Of a stretch of 5,962 nt of DNA, positions 1-5,680 are shown one piece after another. Under the pieces are notes generated by a model, which saw nothing but the letters and a program-made list of their open reading frames with translations, was not told where the DNA came from and did no database searches. The first letter of the stretch is position 1. Every line of letters begins with the position of its first letter. This stretch comes from an uncultured Eubacteriales bacterium (GTDB lineage: Bacteria > Bacillota_A > Clostridia > Oscillospirales > Acutalibacteraceae): NCBI GenBank assembly GCA_934454005.1, contig CAKSGI010000122.1, forward strand, positions 1-5,962, written 5' to 3'. A program made the position numbers and the translations under genes.

Positions 1-374
1 TTATACTGTTTCTGTAAGACTTATTTCCATTTTTTATTTTGACTTTTTAAACTGGAATTTAACTTTTCACTTCAGCATTTAGTTTTAATTCTTATCCACA
101 AATGTTTGTGATATATTTTTCATAAAATAACTTATTTGCACAGCGGACCTAAAAAATGCGATAAACACGTACTTTCTTGGGTTTTATGTTCTAAAAATCA
201 TTAAATATTAGAATTTTCTTTGATTTAAGAGTATTCAGATTCACTGCGCAAATTACAGATTATTCATAAAAATATCGAAATGTTTTTCCCTCAAAGATTT
301 TTTAGGATTTGCAATTTATCAACATATTTTTTATTAAATTTACTGTTCAATTTTTAGAAATACGATATCGAAAT
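1..374. other. AT-rich stretch without a recognisable gene
   Basis: No frame on either strand stays open for a convincing length, and the translations contain many stops. The stretch holds one exact DnaA-box nonamer, TTATCCACA, at 92-100, and a short inverted hexamer pair CACAAA/TTTGTG at 97-110. It also holds an imperfect inverted repeat pair (134-147 and 240-253, 11 of 14 positions matching). None of these is enough to call an origin or a mobile element. It lies beyond the terminator that closes the small minus-strand genes, so it is probably decayed intergenic DNA. Confidence 0.5.
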
Positions 375-376
375 TC

Positions 377-418
377 AACCAAAAGAAAAAGAACTATAAG
401 TTGTTAGCTAATAGTTCT
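377..418 (-). terminator. Rho-independent terminator after the small minus-strand genes
   Basis: Read on the minus strand, AGAACTAT (411-418) and ATAGTTCT (390-397) form an 8-bp stem around a 13-base loop, followed directly by a T-rich tail (TTTTTCTTTT). The stop codon of the frameshifted small gene (408-410) lies inside the loop, so this is most likely the end of that transcription unit. The stem is AT-rich and therefore only moderately stable. Confidence 0.6.
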
Positions 419-621
419 CTATATGATTTTTCAACCAGTAATTGCGGATTGCCAATTTTTTATATGCTTCAAGATTTTGTTCTATTAAGTCTTTGGAAAT
501 AGCTTCAATTTCTTCATTATCAGCAACTTCGTAATTTTGCTTGTCAAGAACAGATCCTTCTGCTCCCTTTTCTGGTATCTCTATCAACATGGATTTTATA
601 AGAAACTGGATTGTTTGCCAT
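408..621 (-). pseudogene. Frameshifted small gene, possibly a type II antitoxin remnant
   Basis: A plausible start ATG at 619-621 has a GGTGAG ribosome binding site 5 bases upstream. It opens a reading frame beginning MANNPVSYKIHVDRDTRKG that stops after 25 codons. Shifting by one base in the AAAAGGGAGCAG run leads into a second frame that continues to the TAG at 408. That part contains the acidic helix-like segment EVADNEEIEAISKDLIEQN followed by LEAYKKLA. Removing one base would restore a protein of about 70 residues. The acidic tail resembles the C-terminal ends of small antitoxins of the Phd/RelB kind from memory only. No toxin gene follows. It is 3 bases downstream of the preceding ORF's stop, so the two were probably co-transcribed. 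The frameshift is seen; the antitoxin idea is a weak inference. Confidence 0.35.
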
Positions 622-624
622 ATC

Positions 625-867
625 TCACCACTTTGTCCTAATCTTCTTTGGGACACGACTGTTGTAGTACGTTGGATTATACTCTTCAAATTCCATATTC
701 TTTTTTATGCAATCTCGAATTATCCACGCAAACTCTTCAGGGCTGTATCCGTTTGGGTCTGCTTCAATATATCCATCAGGATATACACCAAATTTGTTTT
801 TGTAATCAATAAATGCTTTTTCTAATTCATCAGTCATTTCTTTTTCCCACATCGCTGTAAAAACCAT
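625..867 (-). CDS. Small hypothetical protein (80 aa)
   Basis: This ORF starts with ATG at 865-867, preceded by a good ribosome binding site (GAGGTG, 5 bases before the start), and ends with TGA at 625-627. The product is 80 residues, charged, with no signal peptide or membrane segment. It has an early acidic/basic helix-like part (residues 9-25, EKEMTDELEKAF and onward), a central FGVYPDGYIEADPNGYSPEEF segment (residues 26-46), and a basic C-terminus (VPKKIRTKW). I do not recognise the family. Its start lies 11 bases after the stop of a 41-codon ORF, and its stop lies 3 bases before the start of the frameshifted gene. These look like one short operon. Its neighbours are broken, so it may be a survivor in a decaying cluster. 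The ribosome binding site and intact frame support a real gene; function is unknown. Confidence 0.5.
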   Translation of the reverse strand: MVFTAMWEKEMTDELEKAFIDYKNKFGVYPDGYIEADPNGYSPEEFAWIIRDCIKKNMEFEEYNPTYYNSRVPKKIRTKW

Positions 868-878
868 AATTCACCTCA

Positions 879-1004
879 TTAAACTTTATCAATTAGTTTT
901 AGAAATTTAGAATCAACTTCTGGAAATAGTTCTTTTAATATTTCTATTTCTTTTTCTTGATTATTATAATAAACAATTCCGAAATCAGCACATATTTCTG
1001 CCAT
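879..1004 (-). CDS. Small ORF (41 aa), probably the tail of a broken gene
   Basis: The ORF begins at ATG 1002-1004 (MAEICADFGIVYYNN) and ends at TAA 879-881, giving 41 residues ending FPEVDSKFLKLIDKV. The only ribosome-site-like sequence, AAGG, is 2 bases from the ATG, which is too close to be efficient. The same frame runs upstream without interruption to an in-frame TAA at 1014-1016 within a run of seven A residues, and beyond that into an hsdS-like fragment. It may therefore be the C-terminal part of an older, larger gene broken by a stop, rather than an independent gene. It sits 11 bases before the 80-residue ORF. I do not recognise the family. Confidence 0.3.
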   Translation of the reverse strand: MAEICADFGIVYYNNQEKEIEILKELFPEVDSKFLKLIDKV

Positions 1005-1013
1005 ATCCTTTTT

Positions 1014-1181
1014 TTATGTATCATACTCGACAAAAAATGGAACTACACGACCAACTTTTTCACCTTCCTCACTTAATTTTCTTGGTGTATCTGAAATTGT
1101 AAGTTCATTAATATCTGTTGGTGTGACCCAAGGTATTCCGTCCTCTGAATAATATGCGTAATTGCTGATACTGATATCGTC
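1014..1181 (-). pseudogene. hsdS: Fragment of type I restriction specificity subunit (HsdS)
   Basis: Fifty-five codons are open between a TAG (1182-1184) and a TAA (1014-1016). The translation contains YYSEDGIPWVTPTDI, then ISDTPRKLSEEG, then GRVVP. This matches the conserved start of a target-recognition domain in HsdS, the DNA-specificity subunit of type I restriction-modification enzymes: typically a D/E-G-I-P-W-V-T-P-T-D block, then a serine/threonine-E-R-K-L-T/S-E-E-G block, then a V-P-K-G strand. Here the match ends after VVP. The expected KGT/S-I-L-V-T continuation is absent and is replaced by FFVEYDT and a stop. No start codon, second recognition domain, or hsdM/hsdR gene is present. 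It is a non-functional scrap, probably left by recombination or deletion. Recognition is from memory of the family. Confidence 0.6.
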
Positions 1182-1459
1182 CTATTCAATCCTTGATAGT
1201 GATTTACTTCATTCTACTAACCATATCAGCTGCTGCATACATTTCAATCTTTAGAAATTATCACCATCAATCTATTAAAACTTAATTAAATTCCTATAAG
1301 CCATATTTATAGGCTTTTTATGTTTAAATGATATAAAGAATACAAAAATGCACGCATCTTCATTTTGCCATATCTGATATCATTATCTTTTACAATATTC
1401 TTAGATCAACTCATACTTCAAAACTTCAGTTTCTTTATCCAAGATTACTTAGTTATTAT
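1182..1459. other. Decayed intergenic stretch with short open fragments
   Basis: No intact gene is visible. On the minus strand two short adjoining fragments in different frames look protein-like: 1401-1451 (LDKETEVLKYELI) and 1307-1405 (NIVKDNDIRYGKMKMRAF and onward). A single frameshift would join them, but I do not recognise the product and neither has a start with a ribosome binding site. A short segment at 1248-1273 matches 5891-5916 at 22 of 26 positions. A plus-strand terminator-like hairpin lies at 1293-1321. Confidence 0.35.
1293..1321 (+). terminator. Hairpin with T-run, plus-strand terminator candidate
   Basis: CCTATAA (1293-1299) and TTATAGG (1307-1313) form a perfect 7-bp stem with a 7-base loop, followed by CTTTTTATG. 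An overlapping alternative stem AAGCC/GGCTT is also possible. There is no recognisable plus-strand gene upstream, so it may be a relic or chance. On the minus strand the T-run after it is weak. Confidence 0.35.
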
Positions 1460-1515
1460 ATATTATAAAAATATCATCACTTTATAAAATTGTCTTATAA
1501 AAAGTGATGATATTT
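1460..1515 (-). terminator. Strong, probably bidirectional terminator after the aldolase gene
   Basis: A perfect 15-bp inverted repeat pairs 1469-1483 (ending ATCACTTT) with 1501-1515 (starting AAAGTGAT) around a 17-base loop. On the minus strand the hairpin begins 42 bases after the aldolase stop and is followed by TTTTTATAATAT, a good intrinsic terminator. On the plus strand it is followed by AATTTGG, a weaker tail. It ends the aldolase transcript and isolates it from the decayed region beyond. Confidence 0.85.
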
Positions 1516-1557
1516 AATTTGGTCTCTAAAAATCCATGTTTATATAAATAGTCTTAA

Positions 1558-2439
1558 TTATACTTCTTTAATTCGAGGCAATTGCTTTATTTCTGGTATC
1601 CATGCCTTATTTGCTGAGCCATATATACCAATAAGCTTGATCATTTCTTTTCTAACAGCTTCTTTTATTTCATAGTAAATGAAATATGCATTATTTCCTT
1701 CAAAATCACCATTTTTAATTGCCTTAACTACTGCTTGACATAAATCATTGTTAACATTAACTTTGTTGATACCTAGAGAACATGCTTTTTTCAATAATTC
1801 TTTATCAGTTCCAGAAGAACCATGTAATACCAGTGGAAAGTTATTAGTTGCTTTTTTGATTTCAATTAATCTTTCAAAATCTAAAGTAGGTTTATACTGT
1901 TTAGGATATGCACCATGTGCAGTACCAATTGCTACAGCCAGACAATCAACACCTGTTTCTTCAATAAATCTAAGGGCTTCTTCAGGAGACGTAAGAGCAG
2001 CATCACGATCTACGGCATAATTATCAGCTTGTCCAACATGTCCTAGTTCTGCTTCAACAGAAATTCCAACTGCATGAGCAAGTCTTACAATTTCTTTGGT
2101 ATCTGCAATATTCTTTTCATTAGGATATGCCGATCTATCGATCATTACTCCAGTGAATCCAGCATTGATAGCACCTTGTATTTGATCCAATGTATCTCCA
2201 TGATCCAAATTGATTGCAATAGGAACAGAGGCTTGTTCTGCTAATTTTCTTAATTCTTGTCCAAAAAAGTATATATCTGGGGTTGCTGCAAAAATGACAT
2301 CTAGAATCAAGGGAGCATTAGCATCTTCAGCTGCTTCAATGCATGCACGAGCATCAATTTCATTTTCAACATTAGGGGCAGCAACAGCATATGATCCTGC
2401 TGCTGCTCTATCTAATATTTCTTTTAAACTAACTAGCAT
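1558..2439 (-). CDS. Class II ketose-bisphosphate aldolase, divergent subgroup
   Basis: A cytoplasmic zinc-dependent aldolase of 293 residues, the usual length for the GatY/KbaY/Fba class II family, which split a ketose 1,6-bisphosphate into glycerone phosphate plus an aldehyde. The TIM-barrel landmarks are present in order: NLDHGDT (77-83; catalytic D79, zinc ligand H80), VEAELGHVG (128-136), VAIGTAHG (169-176; zinc ligand H175), LHGSSG (205-210; zinc ligand H206 and phosphate loop) and NVNND (228-232). Oddities: the early strand reads LDVIFAATPD (46-55) where Fba/GatY proteins usually have a Q-x-S-x-G-A block, and NVNND carries Asn231 where Thr is usual in the phosphate site. The catalytic set looks intact, but the substrate may not be fructose or tagatose bisphosphate. 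The start ATG follows a modest AGAAG site. It lies 354 bases after the permease and probably has its own promoter. Confidence 0.9.
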   Translation of the reverse strand: MLVSLKEILDRAAAGSYAVAAPNVENEIDARACIEAAEDANAPLILDVIFAATPDIYFFGQELRKLAEQASVPIAINLDHGDTLDQIQGAINAGFTGVMIDRSAYPNEKNIADTKEIVRLAHAVGISVEAELGHVGQADNYAVDRDAALTSPEEALRFIEETGVDCLAVAIGTAHGAYPKQYKPTLDFERLIEIKKATNNFPLVLHGSSGTDKELLKKACSLGINKVNVNNDLCQAVVKAIKNGDFEGNNAYFIYYEIKEAVRKEMIKLIGIYGSANKAWIPEIKQLPRIKEV

Positions 2440-2793
2440 TCTATCTTCTTGTATATTCTATTGGTCCCGTCTATGGGATAATAATACACTTTTCTTTCTA
2501 CCAGTTTGTTAAACCGAAACTGGTTACGGTTTATTTTTTGATGGAATTGAAATATGTGAATATGTGTTTCTGATTAGATTACTTCAAAAAGTGCTCATCA
2601 CATATCAATTCTTTTATAAAGACTTTTTAACTGCGATTATGGTATGCAGAATATTCACAATTTCAAGGGACTATAGCTATCCAGCTAAGGAAGTACTAAT
2701 AATACAAAATTTCATACTTCTTCAAAACTGATTGCTTTTATATAGTTAGATATTATTAATAATTCATTTATTAAGAGTACTAATTTATAATTT
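2440..2793 (-). promoter_or_regulatory. Intergenic control region before the aldolase gene
   Basis: This 354-base gap contains no open gene and no clear terminator for the preceding permease gene, so some read-through is possible. Two promoter candidates face the aldolase. One is TTGAAG (2582-2587), 17 bases, CATATT (2559-2564). The other is a good -10 element TATTAT (2481-2486), about 42 bases from the start codon, with only weak -35 sequences (TTAACA at 20-base spacing). The repeat cluster 2500-2533 sits just upstream of that second -10. A short TCCC/GGGA hairpin lies near 2465-2478. No CcpA cre site was recognised. Confidence 0.45.
2500..2533 (-). promoter_or_regulatory. Interleaved inverted repeats, probable operator or pseudoknot
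   Basis: On the plus strand, ACCAGTTT (2500-2507) is the exact inverse of AAACTGGT (2517-2524), and TAAACCG (2510-2516) is the exact inverse of CGGTTTA (2527-2533). The two pairs are interleaved. All four arms contain the hexamer AAACYG in one orientation or the other (reverse, forward, forward, reverse). This suits a DNA-binding regulator with two overlapping dimer sites next to the aldolase promoter. If transcribed, the same arrangement has H-type pseudoknot topology, but the linkers (2, 0 and 2 bases) are very tight. Confidence 0.5.
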
Positions 2794-4176
2794 TTAATTA
2801 TTTAAAACTGTTTCTTTATTTTGCTTTAATAAAACAATATAAGTTAACACAAAGCCAACAACAGCTGAAATAACTATGCCAATGATGAAACCTAATAATC
2901 CACTTTCCATATGCACTGCGATTGACCATACACCTAATGCAAACCCTGTTCCATTAACACCCATAATAGAACATATCATTCCGCCGATAGCAGCTCCTAT
3001 TGATCCACAAATTAATCCACACATTCCTTTACTAGGCAAGGTTTGATTGAAAATTGCTGGTTCGGTTACCCCCATTGCAGCAGAGAAAGTATTAGCAATA
3101 GCACTTGCTTTGTCCTGCTTCGTTTTTGAGAAGAATATGAATGCTGCACATGCACCACATTGTCCAAAAATTGAGCAGTTTACCAATGGAATAATTGGAT
3201 CAAGTCCAAAGTTTGCTAAAAATTGCATGTCTAAAAAGTCAAATGCTAAATGGCATCCAGTTATTACTATAAACTGATAAGCAAATGTGAAGATTAAAGC
3301 ACCTATTCCTAAAGGTAGTGTTATTAACCAAGAAGCAGCAGAAATCAAGAAATCTTCAACTATTCTTATGATTGGGCCACAGAAGAACATAGTTACTAAA
3401 AATGTAGCACTTACAGAAATAAGTGGTGTAAATATACTATCAACAATGCCTGGAACAATCTTTTCTCTACATAGCTTTTCCATTGAAGCAAGCATCCATC
3501 CAGCGAAAATAGCTACTAATACAGAGCATTGGAAAGCAGCAATTTTAAAGTTTATTCCAAATAAACTGATAATCATAGCTTCTCCACCTGTAGATACATC
3601 AAATGCTGATGGTAAACTTCCACTAACAAGCATCAATCCAAGGATTATGCCCAATACTTCAGTTCCACCGAATCGTTTACATGTTGACCATGTAACAAGA
3701 ACTGGTAACATATCTAGTGCTGTTCCACATAGGATTGATAATAATACATACCAGTTAGAATCTGCACTAATCAATCCAGTATATTCTAATATTGATCTGA
3801 TACCCATTAACATACCAGAGCAAATAATTGCTGGTAATACTGCAGGGAACACAGTACTAAATATACCTACTATTTTCTGCATTATCGTTTCTTTTTCGTC
3901 TACGACAATTTTTTTGCTAGAATCACTATTAACAATATCTAAGGCTTCCTTATAGACTGCCCTAATAGTTCCATTTCCTAATATTATCTGGTTTTGGTTT
4001 CCTACAACAGCAAGTCCTTTTACTTTATCAATTGACTTAACTCGTTCCTTATCAACGATAGAATTATCATGAACTTCAATTCTTAATCTAGTTGTACACA
4101 TGCTGACGGTTTTGATGTTTTCTAGTCCACCCATTGCATCTATGCATTCTTGGGCAATTTTCTTATAATCTTCCAT
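2794..4176 (-). CDS. PTS sugar permease EIIBC, glucose/sucrose superfamily
   Basis: A membrane sugar transporter of 460 residues that takes up a sugar and phosphorylates it. Residues 1-90 form the EIIB domain: the phosphorylation cysteine is C27 in SMCTTRLR, followed by VKGLAVVGNQNQIILG (52-67). Residues from about 100 to 450 form the EIIC channel with roughly ten hydrophobic segments, a histidine in the TGCHLAFDF region (H309), and the GVTEPAIF signature (369-376), the G-I/V-T-E-P sugar-site motif of this superfamily. No EIIA domain follows, so the length matches SacP/TreP-type proteins that borrow EIIA from another protein; the EIIA gene of this operon is the obvious donor. The start is supported by AAGGAGG 4 bases upstream. 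Expression passes through the second RAT/terminator. The sugar is uncertain: sucrose-, trehalose-, beta-glucoside- and N-acetylmuramate-type members all share this layout. Confidence 0.92.
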   Translation of the reverse strand: MEDYKKIAQECIDAMGGLENIKTVSMCTTRLRIEVHDNSIVDKERVKSIDKVKGLAVVGNQNQIILGNGTIRAVYKEALDIVNSDSSKKIVVDEKETIMQKIVGIFSTVFPAVLPAIICSGMLMGIRSILEYTGLISADSNWYVLLSILCGTALDMLPVLVTWSTCKRFGGTEVLGIILGLMLVSGSLPSAFDVSTGGEAMIISLFGINFKIAAFQCSVLVAIFAGWMLASMEKLCREKIVPGIVDSIFTPLISVSATFLVTMFFCGPIIRIVEDFLISAASWLITLPLGIGALIFTFAYQFIVITGCHLAFDFLDMQFLANFGLDPIIPLVNCSIFGQCGACAAFIFFSKTKQDKASAIANTFSAAMGVTEPAIFNQTLPSKGMCGLICGSIGAAIGGMICSIMGVNGTGFALGVWSIAVHMESGLLGFIIGIVISAVVGFVLTYIVLLKQNKETVLNN

Positions 4177-4194
4177 AAATCCTCCTTATTTTAT

Positions 4195-4229
4195 ATAACT
4201 TCAGCATCATTCGCGACTAATGCTGTTAT
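4195..4229 (-). other. Bulged hairpin in the leader of the permease gene
   Basis: On the plus strand, ATAACTTCAGCAT (4195-4207) can pair with ATGCTGTTAT (4220-4229). This gives two runs of about five base pairs separated by a small bulge around a loop containing TTCGCG. In the RNA it lies just after the terminator tail and 7 bases before the AAGGAGG site of the permease gene. It could stabilise or mark a processed 5' end, but no T-run follows, so it is not a terminator. Confidence 0.3.
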
Positions 4230-4232
4230 TAC

Positions 4233-4282
4233 CATAAATAAAACCCAAAGCAAAAATAATTAACATTCTTCTACTTTGGGTT
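4233..4282 (-). terminator. Conditional terminator before the EIIBC gene
   Basis: In RNA sense, AACCCAAAG (4274-4282) pairs with CTTTGGGTT (4242-4250), a 9-bp core. The stem can extend inward by about six AT and GU pairs to a loop of about 11 bases. The tail is TTTATTTATGG. The 5' arm overlaps the last four bases of the adjoining RAT, so the RAT fold and the terminator cannot form together, the standard arrangement for LicT/SacY control. Confidence 0.8.
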
Positions 4283-4307
4283 ATGCTCGATTTAACGATG
4301 GCAATCC
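4279..4307 (-). promoter_or_regulatory. RAT2: ribonucleic antiterminator between antiterminator and EIIBC genes
   Basis: This 29-base element begins GGATTGCCATCG and ends GAGCATAACC in RNA sense. It matches the LicT/SacT/SacY RAT layout (GGATTG-YYA-stem-loop-stem-G-CANAACC) at its usual length. The upper stem is TCG/CGA rather than the common CTG/CAG, so both sides have changed and pairing is kept. It begins 13 bases after the stop of the antiterminator gene, leaving no room for a separate promoter, and its 3' end overlaps the terminator stem. Confidence 0.8.
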
Positions 4308-4320
4308 TACTAATATAAAG

Positions 4321-5142
4321 TTATGATTTCATTAATCTATTAACGTGTAATAATATATAAAATGTTTCTTCTTTTGATAGCTTCCAATCGTATTGTTTTT
4401 CAAGAAATTGTTCTATCTTCATAGTACATTTGAATACATCGGGATAATCTTTTTTAGCGGTATCATACAAATTTGTATATGGCTGATTTAATTCAATTCC
4501 TTTAAGATGTCTTACCATTAGATATCTCATATGTAGAATGAAACGTGAGTACTCTAAACTATCTGTTTGTAACTCAACATTAAAATAATTACTTATTATG
4601 CTCAAAATTTCATCTATTATTTCCGTCATACGTGTCGTTTCGTACATATCGTTTATTCCGTTTTCAGCATTCACAAGATGTAATGCAATCGCACTTGCTT
4701 CATCACTTGGAAAAGAGATTCCTGTATCTTCCTCTATGATTTTTAAAGCTTTATCGCCTATTTTCGCTTCAATAGGGTATATAACGTTAATAACATAATT
4801 CATTGGATTTTCCATATCTATTTCATTATCGTATCTATAGATTGCAAAATTTATATGATCAGCTAAAGTAAATACTATATTAGGGTTAAGATCTACATTA
4901 AGGTATTTTTTTGCTACTTCTACTATTTTTGCAGATATATCAATAATATATTTATCGATAGAATCAAATAGAGATAAATATTGTTTATCAATAAGCTGAT
5001 ATTTTTCTTGAATTACCTGCTCATCTTCTATGAAATATGGAATCTCCTTAAAACCTACACCTTTTCCATATATTATTACTTTATCTCCATTATTATCTAA
5101 AGCTAAAGCATAATTATTATTTATTCTCTTAATTACTTTCAT
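4321..5142 (-). CDS. BglG/LicT-family transcriptional antiterminator
   Basis: A cytoplasmic RNA-binding regulator of 273 residues, the normal family length. Residues 1-55 are the co-antiterminator RNA-binding domain (KRINNNYALALD, then GKGVGF at 26-31). PRD1 spans about 65-170 and PRD2 about 171-273. The four PTS-phosphorylated histidines are in place: H96 (LADHINFAIYR), H155 (ALHLVNAE), H204 (RFILHMRYL) and H266 (LLHVNRL). By analogy with LicT, EIIBC-dependent phosphorylation of PRD1 blocks it when sugar is absent, and HPr phosphorylation of PRD2 activates it when preferred sugars are scarce. The likely RNA targets are the two RATs at 5663-5691 and 4279-4307. It starts 12 bases after the EIIA stop with a poor ribosome site, which suggests translational coupling. 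I leave the symbol blank because the sugar is unknown. Confidence 0.92.
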   Translation of the reverse strand: MKVIKRINNNYALALDNNGDKVIIYGKGVGFKEIPYFIEDEQVIQEKYQLIDKQYLSLFDSIDKYIIDISAKIVEVAKKYLNVDLNPNIVFTLADHINFAIYRYDNEIDMENPMNYVINVIYPIEAKIGDKALKIIEEDTGISFPSDEASAIALHLVNAENGINDMYETTRMTEIIDEILSIISNYFNVELQTDSLEYSRFILHMRYLMVRHLKGIELNQPYTNLYDTAKKDYPDVFKCTMKIEQFLEKQYDWKLSKEETFYILLHVNRLMKS

Positions 5143-5154
5143 ACTAATCTTTAA

Positions 5155-5616
5155 TTATAATATTGCAACAATATCTTCATATGTTACATCTTCCCCTATT
5201 TTTTTTAGTTCCTTTATTTTTTCTCCGGATGTTATTACAACCATTGTTGTCAAAGGATATTTTTCTTTTTTTAAAAACTCCATATCCATTTCTACTGCTT
5301 CATCATTACATTTAACGTGTTGCCCTTCCTTTAATAACATTTTAAAGCCTTTACCATTAAGTTCAACAGTATCTATACCAATATGGATAAGTATTTCTAT
5401 TCCGTTTTTCCCTTTTATTCCAAACGCGTATCCGTTTTCTGATGCCATCACAACTTTTCCATCTATTGGGCATTTGAAATGACCATTGAAAGGTTCAACA
5501 GCAAATCCATCTCCTAATATCTTATTTGCAAACATTTCATCTTGAACATTTTCAATTTTTATAATTTTACCGGCTACCGGTGAATATATATTCATTTTCT
5601 TTGAAAACAACGCCAT
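5155..5616 (-). CDS. PTS glucose-type EIIA protein, first gene of the operon
   Basis: A soluble phosphocarrier of 153 residues (Crr/glucose-type EIIA) that passes phosphate from HPr to the EIIB domain of the permease. Visible motifs are YSPVAGKII (11-19), LGDGFAVEP (34-42), CPIDGKV (49-55), and IEILIHIGIDTVELNGKGF (73-91) with the phosphorylated histidine at H78, then EGQHV. The second active-site histidine (E. coli H75, in an H-A-x-S/G context) is Tyr63 here (NGYAFGI). The start chosen is ATG 5614-5616, with GGAGGT four bases upstream. A TTG at 5647-5649 in the same frame would add 11 residues, but it lies inside the terminator hairpin and is rejected. The C-terminus (DVTYEDIVAIL) is slightly extended. 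It is separate from the permease, which lacks an EIIA domain. Family assignment is firm; full activity is uncertain because of Tyr63. Confidence 0.9.
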   Translation of the reverse strand: MALFSKKMNIYSPVAGKIIKIENVQDEMFANKILGDGFAVEPFNGHFKCPIDGKVVMASENGYAFGIKGKNGIEILIHIGIDTVELNGKGFKMLLKEGQHVKCNDEAVEMDMEFLKKEKYPLTTMVVITSGEKIKELKKIGEDVTYEDIVAIL

Positions 5617-5626
5617 ATGTACCTCC

Positions 5627-5680
5627 AAAAAAATAAAAAATCCTAGCAAAACAAAACCAATCGGTTATGCCTCACTAGGA
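5627..5680 (-). terminator. Conditional terminator in the operon leader
   Basis: In RNA sense, TCCTAGTGA (5672-5680) pairs with TTGCTAGGA (5641-5649). Pairing continues through GGCATAACC with GGTTTTGTT to a GATT loop, giving about 18 base pairs with one mismatch and several GU pairs. The tail is TTTTTTATTTTTTT (5627-5640), ending one base before the GGAGGT site of the EIIA gene. It overlaps 18 bases of the adjoining RAT, so the two folds exclude each other. Confidence 0.85.

Noticed and set aside
92..100. Replication origin suggested by the DnaA box TTATCCACA
   Set aside because: Only one exact box is present, with no cluster, no dnaA, dnaN or replication-initiator gene, and no clear unwinding element beside it.
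541..825. Plus-strand open frame of 94 codons
   Set aside because: It runs opposite the small minus-strand genes, which have better ribosome sites and tight spacing. Its translation has no recognisable features.
2680..2790. Direct repeat of ATTAGTACT between permease and aldolase genes
   Set aside because: Two copies of a 9-base AT-rich word about 85 bases apart are likely by chance, and no third copy or symmetry supports a binding site.
3287..3955. Plus-strand open frame of 222 codons
   Set aside because: It lies entirely antisense to the well-supported EIIBC gene, has no ribosome binding site or recognisable motifs, and is a shadow of that gene's codon pattern. The shorter plus-strand frames at 1748-2020, 2210-2512, 3047-3277 and 4598-4798 were rejected for the same reason.
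5617..5649. Upstream TTG start adding 11 residues to EIIA
   Set aside because: The TTG and the following codons are the 3' arm and T-run of the leader terminator. There is no ribosome site before it, whereas the ATG at 5614-5616 has GGAGGT.
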